NCBI RefSeq assembly: GCF_002251945.1
Contig: NZ_NDHW01000084.1
Coordinates: 62,158-126,157 of the forward strand
DNA length: 64,000 nt
Reading direction: 5' to 3'
DNA from: Pseudanabaena sp. SR411
GTDB lineage: Bacteria > Cyanobacteriota > Cyanobacteriia > Pseudanabaenales > Pseudanabaenaceae
Part shown: positions 23,574 through 34,000 of the stretch, piece after piece
Layout of the letters: each line of letters starts with the position of its first letter
How positions within the stretch are numbered: position 1 is the stretch's first letter
Program-made: the position numbers and the translations under genes
Notes under the pieces: generated by a model
The model's input: the letters and a program-made list of their open reading frames with translations, nothing else
Told to the model about the DNA's origin: nothing
The model's database searches: none

Positions 23574-25103
23574 ATGCACTTTATCGAACTGCAAAATGTT
23601 TCTAAACGCTTTGGACAGAAATCCATTCTCCAAGAGATCAGTTTGACTGTTCGCCAAGGAGAATTTATCGTCCTGCGTGGCACAAATGGCGCGGGTAAAA
23701 CCACCTTGCTCAACGTCATTCTCGGCTTGTTACAGTCAGATACAGGGACAGCGATGCTATTAGGGCGATCGCCACTCCTGCCATCGGCAAAGACCCGCGT
23801 AGGCGTGGTATTACAGAAGGTGAGTCCACCCAAGAATCTGACGGTTAAAGAATTGATTGACCTCGTGCGTAGTTACTACCCCGATGCGCTTTCTACCGAA
23901 GAAATTCTCAATACGGTGAACTTAACGGGGAAACACAACGACTGGGCAGCAAATCTATCGGGTGGACAAGAACAGCGCCTGTTATTCGCCTTAGCCTTGG
24001 CTGGAAAGCCCGATCTACTGGTATTAGACGAACCGACGCGCAATCTTGACCCAGAGGGTTATGCCGACTTTTGGAAGCAATTGCGTCTCTGCGTATCCCA
24101 AGGCAAAACCGTTTTGATGGTGACAAATAATCAGGCTGACTGGAAGGAGTTAGTCAGCCTCACAACGCGAATAATTACTTTGGATAATGGGCGCATTCAT
24201 GAAGCTCGACAAAGTGCGATCGCCAAACCACTAAACCCTCCCGTCACTGAAAGAAAACAAGTAGGAATGTCGAAAGGTGGTGTCCCGTTGTTCTATTCCT
24301 CGCCAACGATAAGCTCGGAGACCGCGATCCTTGCGGCTGACAATCCACCAACAAAGAATTCCCCAACTTTGCCCTATGGGAATGACAGTCTATTGCGAGG
24401 CTTTTTGCCACAACTATGGGCAGAATCATTACAATTATGGCGAACTCCCACCTATGTGATCGGCACCTTACTCTTTTCCAGTGCGATCGCGTTGTTTCCA
24501 CCAGATGATCGTTTGGGTATGTTAGGAGCGATTTTCTTTGCAGGACTGAGTTTGCTGACGATCGCCTTTGAGCGCACGGGCAAGCGAGTTGCCGTAGAAC
24601 GGGTTGAAGGTTGGCTGAAGCTATTGCGCGTTACGCCTTTGCATCCCTTTGCCTACCTATCCGCGAAAGTGATGATGTCGTTGGTGATCTCGGCGGTTAG
24701 TCTCCTGCTGATCTTGGGGCTAGGGGCATGGAAACTGGGCATAGATCAGTCCTTGGCACAGCGATCGCTAGAATTTACAAGTTTGCTGCTAGGTAGTATT
24801 CCATTTACGATTTTTGGCTTGGCTTTAGGCTATCTAGTCAATCCTAAAAGTGTGGATTCCATTGCTGGTTTAGCCATTCCGATCGCACTGTTTACTTGTG
24901 GTTTACCTTTACCTGTTCCGCAGCTTGTTCAAGATGCGATCGCCTATTCGCCTTTCTATCACTATGGACAATTGGTGCTATGGTCAGCAGGACAGACCTA
25001 CGATGGCTATCTCTGGCTGCATGTGGTTTGGTTGCTGTGGACAGGCTGTGCTTTTGGCTTGCTTGCCAGTTGGGCATACCAACGCGATCGGGCTGTAGAG
25101 TAA
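23574..25103 (+). CDS. ABC transporter, ATPase and membrane domain in one chain
   Basis: Residues 1-215 are an ABC ATPase: Walker A LRGTNGAGKTTLLNVI, signature NLSGGQEQRLLFALALAGKP and Walker B LLVLDEPTRNLDPEG. After a variable linker (about 220-290), residues about 300-509 hold about six hydrophobic segments of ABC-2 type (FSSAIALFP, AIFFAGLSLLTIAFE, MMSLVISAVSLLLILGLG, and others). ATPase and permease are normally separate in this class, so the fusion is notable. The start ATG at 23574 gives MHFIELQNVSKRFGQ. Export rather than import is likely; the substrate is unknown, possibly connected with the two small proteins upstream. Confidence 0.82.
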   Translation: MHFIELQNVSKRFGQKSILQEISLTVRQGEFIVLRGTNGAGKTTLLNVILGLLQSDTGTAMLLGRSPLLPSAKTRVGVVLQKVSPPKNLTVKELIDLVRSYYPDALSTEEILNTVNLTGKHNDWAANLSGGQEQRLLFALALAGKPDLLVLDEPTRNLDPEGYADFWKQLRLCVSQGKTVLMVTNNQADWKELVSLTTRIITLDNGRIHEARQSAIAKPLNPPVTERKQVGMSKGGVPLFYSSPTISSETAILAADNPPTKNSPTLPYGNDSLLRGFLPQLWAESLQLWRTPTYVIGTLLFSSAIALFPPDDRLGMLGAIFFAGLSLLTIAFERTGKRVAVERVEGWLKLLRVTPLHPFAYLSAKVMMSLVISAVSLLLILGLGAWKLGIDQSLAQRSLEFTSLLLGSIPFTIFGLALGYLVNPKSVDSIAGLAIPIALFTCGLPLPVPQLVQDAIAYSPFYHYGQLVLWSAGQTYDGYLWLHVVWLLWTGCAFGLLASWAYQRDRAVE

Positions 25104-25119
25104 GGCATCGAGTGGAGAT

Positions 25120-25752
25120 TTATGTGCTACCGTCGTTCATCCTATTAATAAAATGAAAATATTCAAACTTTTGCTCTTGATTGGATGGAGTGATATGAAT
25201 TTCATTGATTGATTCTATCAACTCAAAATCTGCTCCTAGTTCTTTACTCAATTTGTTGGAGTCATATTGCACAATTTCAAGTCCACTACATTTTTTCGCA
25301 CCGCCGATCGCAAAGGCAGCAATAATAAAATGACCACCTGACCTCAAACTCTGTTTTAAAGTATTTACGTAACGTTCTCGATCTGATTGCTCTGTTAGAA
25401 AATGAAAAACAGCCCGATCATGCCAAAGTGAAAATTGATGTGGTGGCTGGAATTGAGTAATATCAGCTTCAAACCACTCAATGCTTTTTGCGGAATTACC
25501 CAGTCTCTTTTTAGCGCTATCCAAGGCATTTTCAGAAATATCTAAAACTGACAAATTCGTAAAGCCTTCTTTTTGGAGGTAATCCACTAGTACTGAAGCA
25601 CCACCACCAACATCAATAATCCCTTCATCTCTAGCAATCTGAGTACGCCGAATCAGATCCAATGATAATTTTGGATCTTCCTGATACCAACTCACAGCTA
25701 AAGGAGCTTTTTCTTGATAAACATTTTGCCAGTGGTTTTTTCTGTCCAGCAT
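25120..25752 (-). CDS. Class I SAM-dependent methyltransferase
   Basis: The 210-residue protein starts MLDRKNHWQNVYQEK, close to the tellurite-resistance/thiopurine-type methyltransferase subgroup. Motif I is IIDVGGGASVLVDYL, followed by LSVLDISENAL (acidic SAM-ribose position) and WFEADITQFQPP, with LWHDRAVFHFL as motif IV-like. The start at 25752 avoids overlap with raf1; a longer frame from 25812 would run into it. Substrate unknown. It follows raf1 on the same strand after 16 bases and may share its transcript. Confidence 0.85.
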   Translation of the reverse strand: MLDRKNHWQNVYQEKAPLAVSWYQEDPKLSLDLIRRTQIARDEGIIDVGGGASVLVDYLQKEGFTNLSVLDISENALDSAKKRLGNSAKSIEWFEADITQFQPPHQFSLWHDRAVFHFLTEQSDRERYVNTLKQSLRSGGHFIIAAFAIGGAKKCSGLEIVQYDSNKLSKELGADFELIESINEIHITPSNQEQKFEYFHFINRMNDGST

Positions 25753-25768
25753 GATGGTTAATTTCTCG

Positions 25769-26860
25769 CTATTCCTCAAATTGCCAGCGATCTTGAGAGG
25801 CTGCTTCGTCAAAGAAACGTTTGGGACGTAGAGTTAAGGTGATTTTGCCTAAGAGTTCCACTTCTGGCGGTAGCTCAAACCATGCAAACTTGAGATTTCC
25901 ATCTTCACCCGCGATCGCAAAATAGCTATTCTCATCCCATTCGCATTGAGCGCGATCAACTAATACTAAGATATCCTCAGCGCGATCGCGGACAGAGCTG
26001 AGAACTTCTTGATTAATCGCCGCCTGTAAAGTGTCAGTATTACAGCAAACCACTACTCCATCTTCTGCTTCATGGACGACAAACCAACCTGGCAGAGTTG
26101 CCCAAGTGGATGCAACAGAGGATTGGACAATTCCAAAGGGAGCTAATTCTTCTGTTTTTGGAGATGACTTAAACACATCAATTGATAGCGGTAATGTACC
26201 CACCACAGGCAAGATGCGAGGAATACTATCTTCTGCATCGTAACGGAAGTTGGGTAAATTAGGAGCTTTTTTCTTGGCGGGTGCTGACATCTCCATAAGC
26301 AGACGCTCGATCGCTGCACGCGCTTTCTCACTATGGGCGAATCGCAATCCCCGCGCAATCAGTCTAGTACGTTCCTGCGGATCAATTTTGCCTTGTGCAG
26401 CTTTTAAGATTTGCAACACCACAGCATCCCCAGGATGGCGAGTAAATCCTTCAGGCAAGTTGGCAACATTAGAAGCTTCCTTAATTGCTTTAACAACATC
26501 CTTGGCTTCTAAAACATCAAGATTTTTTTCGAGAGCGAAGGTTGCCATGGCAACACGCTCTGATTGATTGAGTACGCGCAACTCATTGAGAATGTCACTG
26601 CCCTTCTGTTCAAAATGAGCGAGGACAATATCCGCAGCATTACCTGCTTGCAGACTTGCATAGACCTGTGACGCAACCACAATCTGGTTTTGTTGAATCG
26701 GTTCAAAGCCAGTATTCTCAAAAATTGCCAGAGAATTCTCACCCATTTTTTGGAGCATTTGACAAGCAATTCCCCACTGCACCCAAGTTCCTTCCTTATG
26801 GCGTAAGAGTTTCAAAAGTCCTTCAGAGTCTGTGGGAAGTGTGGCTACGGGAGTGGGCAT
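25769..26860 (-). CDS. raf1: RuBisCO accumulation factor 1
   Basis: Raf1 is a dimeric chaperone that helps assemble the RbcL8 core of RuBisCO. The 363-residue protein has the N-terminal helical domain (WVQWGIACQMLQKMG, IFENTGFEPIQQNQIVVASQ, LPEGFTRHPGDAVVL) joined by a linker with KKKAPNLPNFRYDAEDS to the C-terminal beta-rich dimerisation domain (RILPVVGTLPLSIDVF to ITLTLRPKRFFDEA). This order and length match cyanobacterial Raf1. The call rests on remembered family sequence features. RuBisCO genes are not in the window. Confidence 0.85.
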   Translation of the reverse strand: MPTPVATLPTDSEGLLKLLRHKEGTWVQWGIACQMLQKMGENSLAIFENTGFEPIQQNQIVVASQVYASLQAGNAADIVLAHFEQKGSDILNELRVLNQSERVAMATFALEKNLDVLEAKDVVKAIKEASNVANLPEGFTRHPGDAVVLQILKAAQGKIDPQERTRLIARGLRFAHSEKARAAIERLLMEMSAPAKKKAPNLPNFRYDAEDSIPRILPVVGTLPLSIDVFKSSPKTEELAPFGIVQSSVASTWATLPGWFVVHEAEDGVVVCCNTDTLQAAINQEVLSSVRDRAEDILVLVDRAQCEWDENSYFAIAGEDGNLKFAWFELPPEVELLGKITLTLRPKRFFDEAASQDRWQFEE

Positions 26861-26900
26861 GATTGTTTTGATAGTTCTTTGGTCTACGTTTCGGAGTGTA

Positions 26901-26975
26901 GATCCCCCTCAATCCCTCTTAAATAAGGGGGAAGAAGAAAATTCTCCTACCTTTTTAAAGTGGGCTGGGGGGATC
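26901..26975. repeat. Family C palindromic element, copy 1
   Basis: A 75-base imperfect palindrome bounded by GATCCCCCTCAATCCCTC and GGGCTGGGGGGATC, with inner TTAAATAAGGGGGAA and CCTTTTTAAAG arms. Read in reverse it aligns with 44980-45053. Such GATCCCCC-bounded elements are common in cyanobacterial genomes. It sits between raf1 and carA. Confidence 0.8.
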
Positions 26976-26982
26976 AGGATGG

Positions 26983-28155
26983 CTAAGCAGCTACTTGCTT
27001 AGAGTTATTTTTATGTTCGCGCATGGAGTTCACAAAACGCTCGAACAGATAATCAGCATCGTGAGGACCAGGGCTAGCTTCAGGGTGATATTGCACTGAG
27101 AAGATAGGCAAGGTTTTATGCTCTAGCCCTGCGACGGTGCGATCGTTGAGATTGATATGGGTCAACATCGCGGGAGATGTATTAAAGGAGTCCCCTGTGA
27201 GAGCAAACCCATGATTTTGGCTGGTGATTTCCACACGGCGATCGGCGTTTTCAGCTTGGTTTTGAGCGGGTTGATTGAGTCCACGATGTCCAAACTTGAG
27301 CTTGAAAGTGTCTCCACCCATTGATAAGCCTAAAATCTGATGTCCTAGACAAATACCAAACATTGGTTTATTAGCTTCTAGCAAAGCCTTCGCAGTTTCA
27401 ATTCCTTGGGTAACGGCGGCTGGATCTCCAGGTCCGTTTGATAAGAAGATACCATCAGGATTGTAAGAGAGAATCTTTTCGGCGGGGGTATCGGCAGGAA
27501 CGACGATCACGCGGCAACCGTAGCTGGCGAGACGACGCAAGATGTTTCGCTTTACGCCGAAGTCGATCGCTACAACGGTCAGCGCTTCACCCGTTAACTG
27601 TGATGGTTCGATAAATTCCCATTCAGAGATGGTTTTTTCAGTCCACTCATAAATGCGATCTGTGGAAGCTGCTTGAGCGAGGTTTTGACCCTGCATTGAT
27701 GGCGCGGCTTTCACCTTAGCCAGTAACAATTCAGGATCGAGAATTTCGGTGGAGATGCCACCATTCATTGCGCCAAGCGATCGCAACTTGCGTGTTAAAG
27801 CGCGAGTATCAATCCCTGCAATGCCGACGACATTATGAGCCTTGAGGTAGTCAGGTAAAGACTGACGCGATCGCCAATTACTTGGTACAGCCGTTATGTT
27901 ACGTGCAATTACGCCGCGCACTTGTGGGCGATCGGATTCATCATCTTCGGGAGTTACGCCTGTATTGCCAAGTTCGGGGCAGGTAAAAGTTACAATTTGT
28001 CCTCGGTAGCTGGGATCGGTCATTACCTCTTGGTAGCCAGTCATACCTGTATTAAATACCACTTCACCGATCGCGGTTCCAGATGCGCCAAAGGCATAGC
28101 CACGGTAACAAGTACCATCCGCCAAGACTAAAATTGCTGCTTGCTTTGTTGCCAT
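26983..28155 (-). CDS. carA: Carbamoyl-phosphate synthase small subunit
   Basis: CarA is the glutaminase subunit that feeds ammonia to CarB for arginine and pyrimidine synthesis. The protein is 390 residues. The N-terminal domain has [17 protein letters not shown] and [24 protein letters not shown]; the class I glutamine amidotransferase domain has [10 protein letters not shown], the nucleophile Cys in [15 protein letters not shown] and the [10 protein letters not shown] region with the His/Glu pair. ATG 28155 (MATKQAAIL) is preferred to a GTG 30 bases upstream. carB is not adjacent, as is usual in cyanobacteria. Confidence 0.95.
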   Translation of the reverse strand: MATKQAAILVLADGTCYRGYAFGASGTAIGEVVFNTGMTGYQEVMTDPSYRGQIVTFTCPELGNTGVTPEDDESDRPQVRGVIARNITAVPSNWRSRQSLPDYLKAHNVVGIAGIDTRALTRKLRSLGAMNGGISTEILDPELLLAKVKAAPSMQGQNLAQAASTDRIYEWTEKTISEWEFIEPSQLTGEALTVVAIDFGVKRNILRRLASYGCRVIVVPADTPAEKILSYNPDGIFLSNGPGDPAAVTQGIETAKALLEANKPMFGICLGHQILGLSMGGDTFKLKFGHRGLNQPAQNQAENADRRVEITSQNHGFALTGDSFNTSPAMLTHINLNDRTVAGLEHKTLPIFSVQYHPEASPGPHDADYLFERFVNSMREHKNNSKQVAA

Positions 28156-28248
28156 ATCTTCAAATACTCGTTCGTTGCTGTCCACTATTCAGTTACTTAT
28201 TTTGGACACTAGCGATCATTCTAAACGTTATCTAGGTCACAAGATCAA

Positions 28249-28279
28249 AAAAGAGGGCTTGCAATGCAAGCCCTCTTTT
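28249..28279 (-). terminator. Terminator downstream of the VOC-protein gene
   Basis: The 15-base arms 28249-28263 and 28265-28279 are exact complements around one base (AAAAGAGGGCTTGCA-A-complement). On the minus strand the stem is followed by T residues, so it is a good intrinsic terminator for the gene ending at 28284. Confidence 0.8.
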
Positions 28280-28283
28280 GTAT

Positions 28284-28805
28284 TTAGCTAATAACTTCAG
28301 CGATTTCAATTACTTGACCATCGGGGTCTTTGACCAAAAAGTTAAGTGGTTTCTCGCTGCGAACCTTATGTTTGATCCCTTTAATTTGAATTTGCAATAA
28401 AATCTGCTCTACACAATCACGGTTGAAGCAAATATGCCGCCCTCGATTTGCATCAGTAGCATTTGCGCCTGGGACGATATGCAGTTGGACGTTTTTCTTG
28501 AGCAGATACCATGCGCCTTCCATATCGGCTGAATATTGCTGCGATCGCGATCGTCTAGCTTCGGCAGGAATATAAATGGGGTCGGCAGGTGCGCCCATGC
28601 CATATTCATAGCCGTAGTAATAATGTAGCGGCACGTCGGCGATCGGCAATTTCAACTCGCCTTCGTAAAAATATCGCGCTTGATCGAGGTTGGAAACCAT
28701 GATCGTATGTACTTTTGGTGCGCTGGTGAGAAACATCCACATGGCAACAGCATATGCACCGAGGAGCATAACCATGATGCCTTGAGTAGAAAAAATTGAC
28801 TCCAT
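28284..28805 (-). CDS. VOC (glyoxalase-like) domain protein with N-terminal membrane anchor
   Basis: The first 28 residues include a hydrophobic segment (GIMVMLLGAYAVAMWMFL) that should anchor the protein. The rest is a vicinal-oxygen-chelate fold: SAPKVHTIMVSNLDQARYFY at one betaalphabetabetabeta half and RGRHICFNRDCVEQIL then NFLVKDPDGQVIEIAEV at the other, with metal-ligand-like His and Glu positions. Length is 173 residues. Function is unknown; glyoxalase, dioxygenase or a binding protein are all possible for this fold. Confidence 0.78.
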   Translation of the reverse strand: MESIFSTQGIMVMLLGAYAVAMWMFLTSAPKVHTIMVSNLDQARYFYEGELKLPIADVPLHYYYGYEYGMGAPADPIYIPAEARRSRSQQYSADMEGAWYLLKKNVQLHIVPGANATDANRGRHICFNRDCVEQILLQIQIKGIKHKVRSEKPLNFLVKDPDGQVIEIAEVIS

Positions 28806-28912
28806 CGTAAAGCAACTACATATTAAGAGACTTAAGCTTTTAGTTTAACGCAACTGTCATAGGTTTAAGTAATTGCGTAACAGTTTAAGAATAAATCCTG
28901 TGTTGTTCTGGT

Positions 28913-29677
28913 TTAAAAATCTTGCCGATCGCTTGCTAAGCGTAAAATTTTCCCTGCCAACATCGCCGCTCCGAAACCATTATCAATATTGACCACACCC
29001 ACACCCGTCGCACAGGAATTAAGCATCGTCAGCAAAGGCGCAAGCCCATTAAAACTAGCCCCATAACCAATACTCGTTGGCACAGCCACAATTGGACAAT
29101 CCGCCAAACCTGCAACCACACTTGCCAACGCCCCCTCCATGCCAGCGACCACAATAATCACATCCGCATCAGCGATCGCATCACGATGACTGAGTAAGCG
29201 GTGGATTCCCGCAACACCCACATCCCAGAGTCGCTTCACCCTAAATCCGCATAGCTCACCAGTCACAGCAGCTTCCTCTGCGACTGGTAGATCGGCAGTT
29301 CCTGCGGTGATGATCGTGATCGTGCCTTGCTTTTTCATGGTTGATTCACCGAGGCAGCAAATTTGGGCGATCGGGAAATATCTCAATCCGCGCAAAGATG
29401 ACCAAATTTGTTCATAAACGGAAGATGAGATTTTGGTTGCCATCACCAAGGGATTTTTGGACTCCATCACCTGCATAATCTGGATAATTTGCTCAGGTGT
29501 TTTACCCAAGCCAAAAACCACTTCAGGAAAACCAGTTCGTAAAGTGCGATGATGATCGATTTTGGCAAAATCTCCCACTGACTCATAGTGGAGATATTTC
29601 AATTCTTCTAAAGCTCGCTCTGGACTAAGTTCTCCTTTCGCTACTGTTTCCAGAATTTGCTTTAAGTTGTCATGCAT
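28913..29677 (-). CDS. larB: LarB-like nickel-pincer cofactor synthase
   Basis: LarB carboxylates nicotinic acid adenine dinucleotide in the synthesis of the nickel-pincer cofactor of lactate racemase. The 254-residue protein has the AIRC/PurE-like core: TIITAGTADLPVAEEAA, DADVIIVVAGMEGALASVVAG and VAVPTSIGYGASF, with the N-terminal RTGFPEVVFGLGKTPEQI characteristic of LarB. larC and larE are not nearby. It follows an FTR1 permease on the same strand, with a hairpin between. Confidence 0.88.
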   Translation of the reverse strand: MHDNLKQILETVAKGELSPERALEELKYLHYESVGDFAKIDHHRTLRTGFPEVVFGLGKTPEQIIQIMQVMESKNPLVMATKISSSVYEQIWSSLRGLRYFPIAQICCLGESTMKKQGTITIITAGTADLPVAEEAAVTGELCGFRVKRLWDVGVAGIHRLLSHRDAIADADVIIVVAGMEGALASVVAGLADCPIVAVPTSIGYGASFNGLAPLLTMLNSCATGVGVVNIDNGFGAAMLAGKILRLASDRQDF

Positions 29678-29734
29678 AGAGATTCAATGTACTGATTTAG
29701 GGCAACCACTTCCAATATAGCAATGTAATACCAA

Positions 29735-29785
29735 AGCCCAAATAAATAAAGGCGGCGCGAAGCACCGCCTTTATTTATTTGGGCT
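29735..29785 (-). terminator. Hairpin at the end of the FTR1 gene
   Basis: AGCCCAAATAAATAAAGGCGG (29735-29755) and its complement (29765-29785) are exact 21-base arms around CGCGAAGCA. The 3' end of the FTR1 coding sequence lies in the right arm. The left flank reads TAATACCAAAGC, like one end of family A, so it may be half of such an element. Confidence 0.65.
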
Positions 29786-30700
29786 GAGCGACTTATCAGC
29801 AAGGCTTTGGAAATAGAGAAACCCCGCAGAGGCAAGGAACGTAAAGTAAGCGATCGCTTGTCCAAGAAATAGGCGATCGCGAAAGCCAAACAAAGCTTTG
29901 AGCAATATCCCTGGGAATTCCTTGTCTGGAAGAATCTCATGCACATCCCAAACTAAACCACCTAATAAACAAGAAGATATCGAGGTTGTTGTTTCTGTTG
30001 CCTCAGTGGGAAAACAGAGCGAAGTCTGGGAGAGTTCGGCAAATGCTGCCACAGCTTTATCCAGATGTCCGATCGCACTGATCACTAGTCCCGCTACGAT
30101 TAGCAATAAAAAGACTCCCATCGCTTGAAAGAAGACTTTGAGATTAATGCGAATCCCAAATTGAAACAGAGCTATTCCGATCGCTACTGCTCCCACTAAA
30201 CCTGCGATCGCACCGATGATTGGCACAAGTCCACCTTGCAGCTTTGCGGAGATAAAGATCACCACCTCAAACCCTTCTCGTAATACCGCAATTAAAATCA
30301 GCGTAAAAACCGCCCAACCAGCAGTCTTTTCATCAGCGATCGCCTTGCCGATTTGACCCTCAATTTCCCCCTTCAGTGATTTGGCATTCTCGGTCATCCA
30401 TACCAACATCCAACTCAACATGGCGATCGCGGTAAGTCCCAAAACTCCTTGCCATAACTGTCCATAAAAAGCGGCTTGGTTTGGTTCTGTACTTTCGACT
30501 TGCTTGAGAAACCAGTTCAGTAATATCCCCACTACAAAGCTCGCCAATACGCCTGTCCCAATGCCACCAAATACCCAAGGATTCAGCGCACTGCGATCGG
30601 CTTTTTTGAGATATGCCATCACAATCCCCACCACCAGAGCCGCTTCCACCCCCTCTCGTAAAGTAATTGCAAAAACTGGTAATGCAGCGCTGAAATCCAT
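29771..30700 (-). CDS. FTR1-family iron permease
   Basis: FTR1/EfeU proteins carry iron across the plasma membrane. The 309-residue protein has seven or so hydrophobic segments and the paired R-E-x-x-E motifs expected for iron passage: ITLREGVEAALVVGIVMAYL at residues 12-31 and LREGFEVVIFISAKLQGG in the middle. No EfeO or EfeB partner is adjacent. The last helix ends near residue 300 and the C terminus is KSLSPNK. A Fur-box was not recognised upstream. Confidence 0.9.
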   Translation of the reverse strand: MDFSAALPVFAITLREGVEAALVVGIVMAYLKKADRSALNPWVFGGIGTGVLASFVVGILLNWFLKQVESTEPNQAAFYGQLWQGVLGLTAIAMLSWMLVWMTENAKSLKGEIEGQIGKAIADEKTAGWAVFTLILIAVLREGFEVVIFISAKLQGGLVPIIGAIAGLVGAVAIGIALFQFGIRINLKVFFQAMGVFLLLIVAGLVISAIGHLDKAVAAFAELSQTSLCFPTEATETTTSISSCLLGGLVWDVHEILPDKEFPGILLKALFGFRDRLFLGQAIAYFTFLASAGFLYFQSLADKSLSPNK

Positions 30701-31013
30701 ACAAGTTTCCTTTAGTTTGTTAGTGACTCTCTCTGATCATTTTAGGACTTACGCAGAGCAGTTGATCTTCAGCCCTATTCGCAAGGTAAAGTTACGCCCT
30801 TGCGTAGTGAACTTTACGAGTTTGGATAGTTTACTTTGCACAAGTACTTTACATTCGCTAGCAAGGTTTTACTTGGATGCAGTTGATTTAAAAAATATCT
30901 TGTAATCTACAGCCATAAGTCATACAATTTCTTTTTTAAAGGTATTATAAGAAATCTATAGGAGTAAGGAATTTACAGGAGTTTTGAAAATCTATAATCA
31001 ACATGGCTAAACT
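30701..31013. other. Intergenic region between divergent FTR1 and giant kinase genes
   Basis: This 313-base stretch holds the two divergent promoters. It contains a bent inverted repeat (GTAAAGTT near 30785 and AACTTTAC near 30820, enclosing ACGCCCTTGCGT), a TATAAG sequence near 30945 and TAGGAGTAAGG before the kinase start. No gene or RNA was recognised. Confidence 0.6.
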
Positions 31014-34000
31014 ATGCTGGTAAATATACCTAAATATCAAGTTATTGAAAAGATTTACGAGAGTTCCAATTCTCAAGTTTATCGTGGCATCCGCCAACAG
31101 GATAACTTACCAGTAATCTTAAAAGTCTTAAATACAGAATTTCCTACATCCCAAGTCATTGGTAGATACAAATTAGAATACGAAATCACTAGAAGGCTAG
31201 CTTCTAATTTAGTAATTCATGCCCATGATTTACAACGATATCAAAATGGCTGGGCGATCGTATTAGAAGACTTTGGAGGCAAGTCTTTAGCAGCCCTATT
31301 AGCTCAAAAGAAGTTGAGTCTAGTTGAATTTTTGAATTTGGCAATTCAGATCTGTGAAGGTGTCAGTGAAGTCCATGCTGCAAATATCATTCACAAGGAT
31401 CTCAACCCGTCTAATATTGTCATTAATCTCGAAACGCAGCAATTAAAAATAATTGATTTTGGGATTGCATCAGATTTAACAAAAGAGACATTAATCCTTA
31501 ATCATAATCAAGTAATAGAGGGAACCTTAGACTATATTTCACCTGAACAGACAGGGAGAATGAACCGATCGCTGGATTATCGGACAGATATATATGCGAT
31601 GGGTGCGACTTTTTACCAAATGCTAACCGAGCGCTTACCATTTGAGTCTAACGATCCTTTGGAATTGATGCATTACCATTTAGCTCTAGAACCGATCGCC
31701 CCATACTTAATTAATCCTCAAATCCCATTAGCATTGTCACAAATTATCCTCAAACTACTAGCGAAAACTGCTGAGGAAAGATATCAAAGTGCATGGGGGG
31801 TAAAAACAGATCTGGAGGAATGTCTGGATCAGTTACAGTCAAAGGGAGCCATAGAGCTATTCACATTAGCAGAACAAGATATCGCTGATCATTTTTTGAT
31901 TTCTGAAAAGATGTATGGGCGATCACATGAAGTAGACAGTCTATTGGCAGCCTTTGCGAGGATATCTAGTACTGAGGCGACTAACTCTCAAGGTGATCGC
32001 GTAGAAATGATTTTGGTGTCGGGGTATTCGGGGATTGGTAAATCTACTCTAGTACAGGAAATCCACAAACCGATTGCGAAAAGCCGTGGCTATTTCATAT
32101 CGGGCAAGTTTGAGCAATACCAGCGTAATATTCCTTATTTGGCGATTGTTCAAGCTTTTCAAGGGTTAATCAAACAATTACTCACTGAAAGCGTAGAGAG
32201 CGTAGAGCAATGGCGATCGCAAATTAGTGTGGCCTTGGGAGCTAATAGCCAGATGATCACCCAAGTGATTCCATCGTTAGAGATGATTATTGGTAAACAA
32301 ACTGATAAATCGCTATCCTCAAATACATACACAAATATCTCAGCTAGTGAAGTCCAAAATCGATTTAATCGTGTTTTTCAAAAATTGATTTGTGTGTTTG
32401 CTCAACTAGAACATCCTCTAGTGATGTTTTTAGATGATCTCCAATGGGCTGATCACGCTTCTCTAAGGTTACTAGAGATATTAGCAACCACCAACGAAGC
32501 TCAGTCGTTACTTTTGATTGGTGCATACCGAGATAATGAAGTTAATTCAACGCATCCAGTCATGCAGATGATTGAGAAAATCCAGCAGGAAGATGGAGCA
32601 GTTAATCAACTTTATTTAACAGCTTTAAATCTTACGGATATCAATCAGCTTATTGCGGATACTTTGCATTGTTCAATAACGGATTCCCTACCACTGGCAG
32701 AGCTTGTGCAGCAAAAGACAGGTGGCAATCCCTTCTTTATGAATGAATTTCTGAAGTCTTTGCATAGTGAGAATTTATTAAAATTTGACTATCAATCGCG
32801 GCAATGGCAATGGTTGATCGAGCAGATTCAAGAACAAGGGATTACGGATAATATCGTGAGTCTGATGGCGGGGAAGATCCAAAAGTTGAGCGATCGCACC
32901 CAGCAATTGTTGCAAATTGCCGCTTGTATCGGCAATCAGTTTGACCTTGACACATTAGTGCTTGCCTCAGAGCGATCGCCTATGGAGACAATCCAAGCCC
33001 TTAGAGAGTCGATCTCTGAAGGATTAATCCGACCCCTTAATTCTGCTCACCAATCAATTCATTATGGGATCGAGTTAACCAACGAGCATCCTGCGATCGC
33101 CTATCGATTCGTCCATGATCGGATTCAACAAGCTGCTCATTCACTAATTTCTGAAGTAAATCAAGCGGTAATTCATCAAAGAATTGGTCAGCAGTTGCTA
33201 AGGAATACCTCTAGCGAGGAACTAGAATCTAAGGTTTTTGACATCGTTGATCAACTGAATCTGAGCTTAGGACTTATTTCCAGTCAAAGAGATCGCGATC
33301 AATTGGCTCAACTCAACCTGCTCGCCGCACAAAAAGCTAAAGCGGCAACTGCCTATAGTAACGCCTTGAACTATGTCAAAACTGGTGTGGAATTGCTAGC
33401 GATCGCCAGTTGGCAAAATCAATATGAGCTATCCCTCGACCTCTACCAGCTAGCAGTTGAGGTCGCATTCTTAAACGGTGATTTTGAGCAGATGCAAGAT
33501 TGGGCGAATATTATTACTAGTCATGGCAAAACTATATTAGACAAGATCAAAGTTTATGAGATTCAAATTCAAGCTTTAGTTGCCCAAAATCATCGACTAG
33601 AAGCGATCGCTATGGGAATAGACACATTAAGTCTATTAGAGATAGCTCTGCCTAAACAACCTTCCCAAGCAGATTTAAGAATAGCTCTGCAAGATTTTCA
33701 AGAATTCCTTACGCTACATCCTGTGGAATCTCTATTAGAACGACCATTAATGACCGATCCAATCGCGATCGCTTCAGTAAATATTCTTTTGAGTATTGCA
33801 GCGGCAGCCTATGGTGCTGCACCAGAATTATATATTCTTATTGTTTTACAACTAGTGAGACTATCCATCACTAAAGGAAATGCGATCGGTTCCGCTTACG
33901 GATATTCTGCTTGCGGACTAATTCTTTGTGGACTGATGAACCAAATGGGACTAGGATATCAGTTTGGTCAATTAGCTCTGCAATTACTAGATCGATTTGA

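Noticed and set aside
30504..30905. A 133-codon plus-strand frame overlapping the FTR1 start
   Set aside because: It is mostly antisense to the FTR1 coding region and extends into the promoter region without a plausible start.
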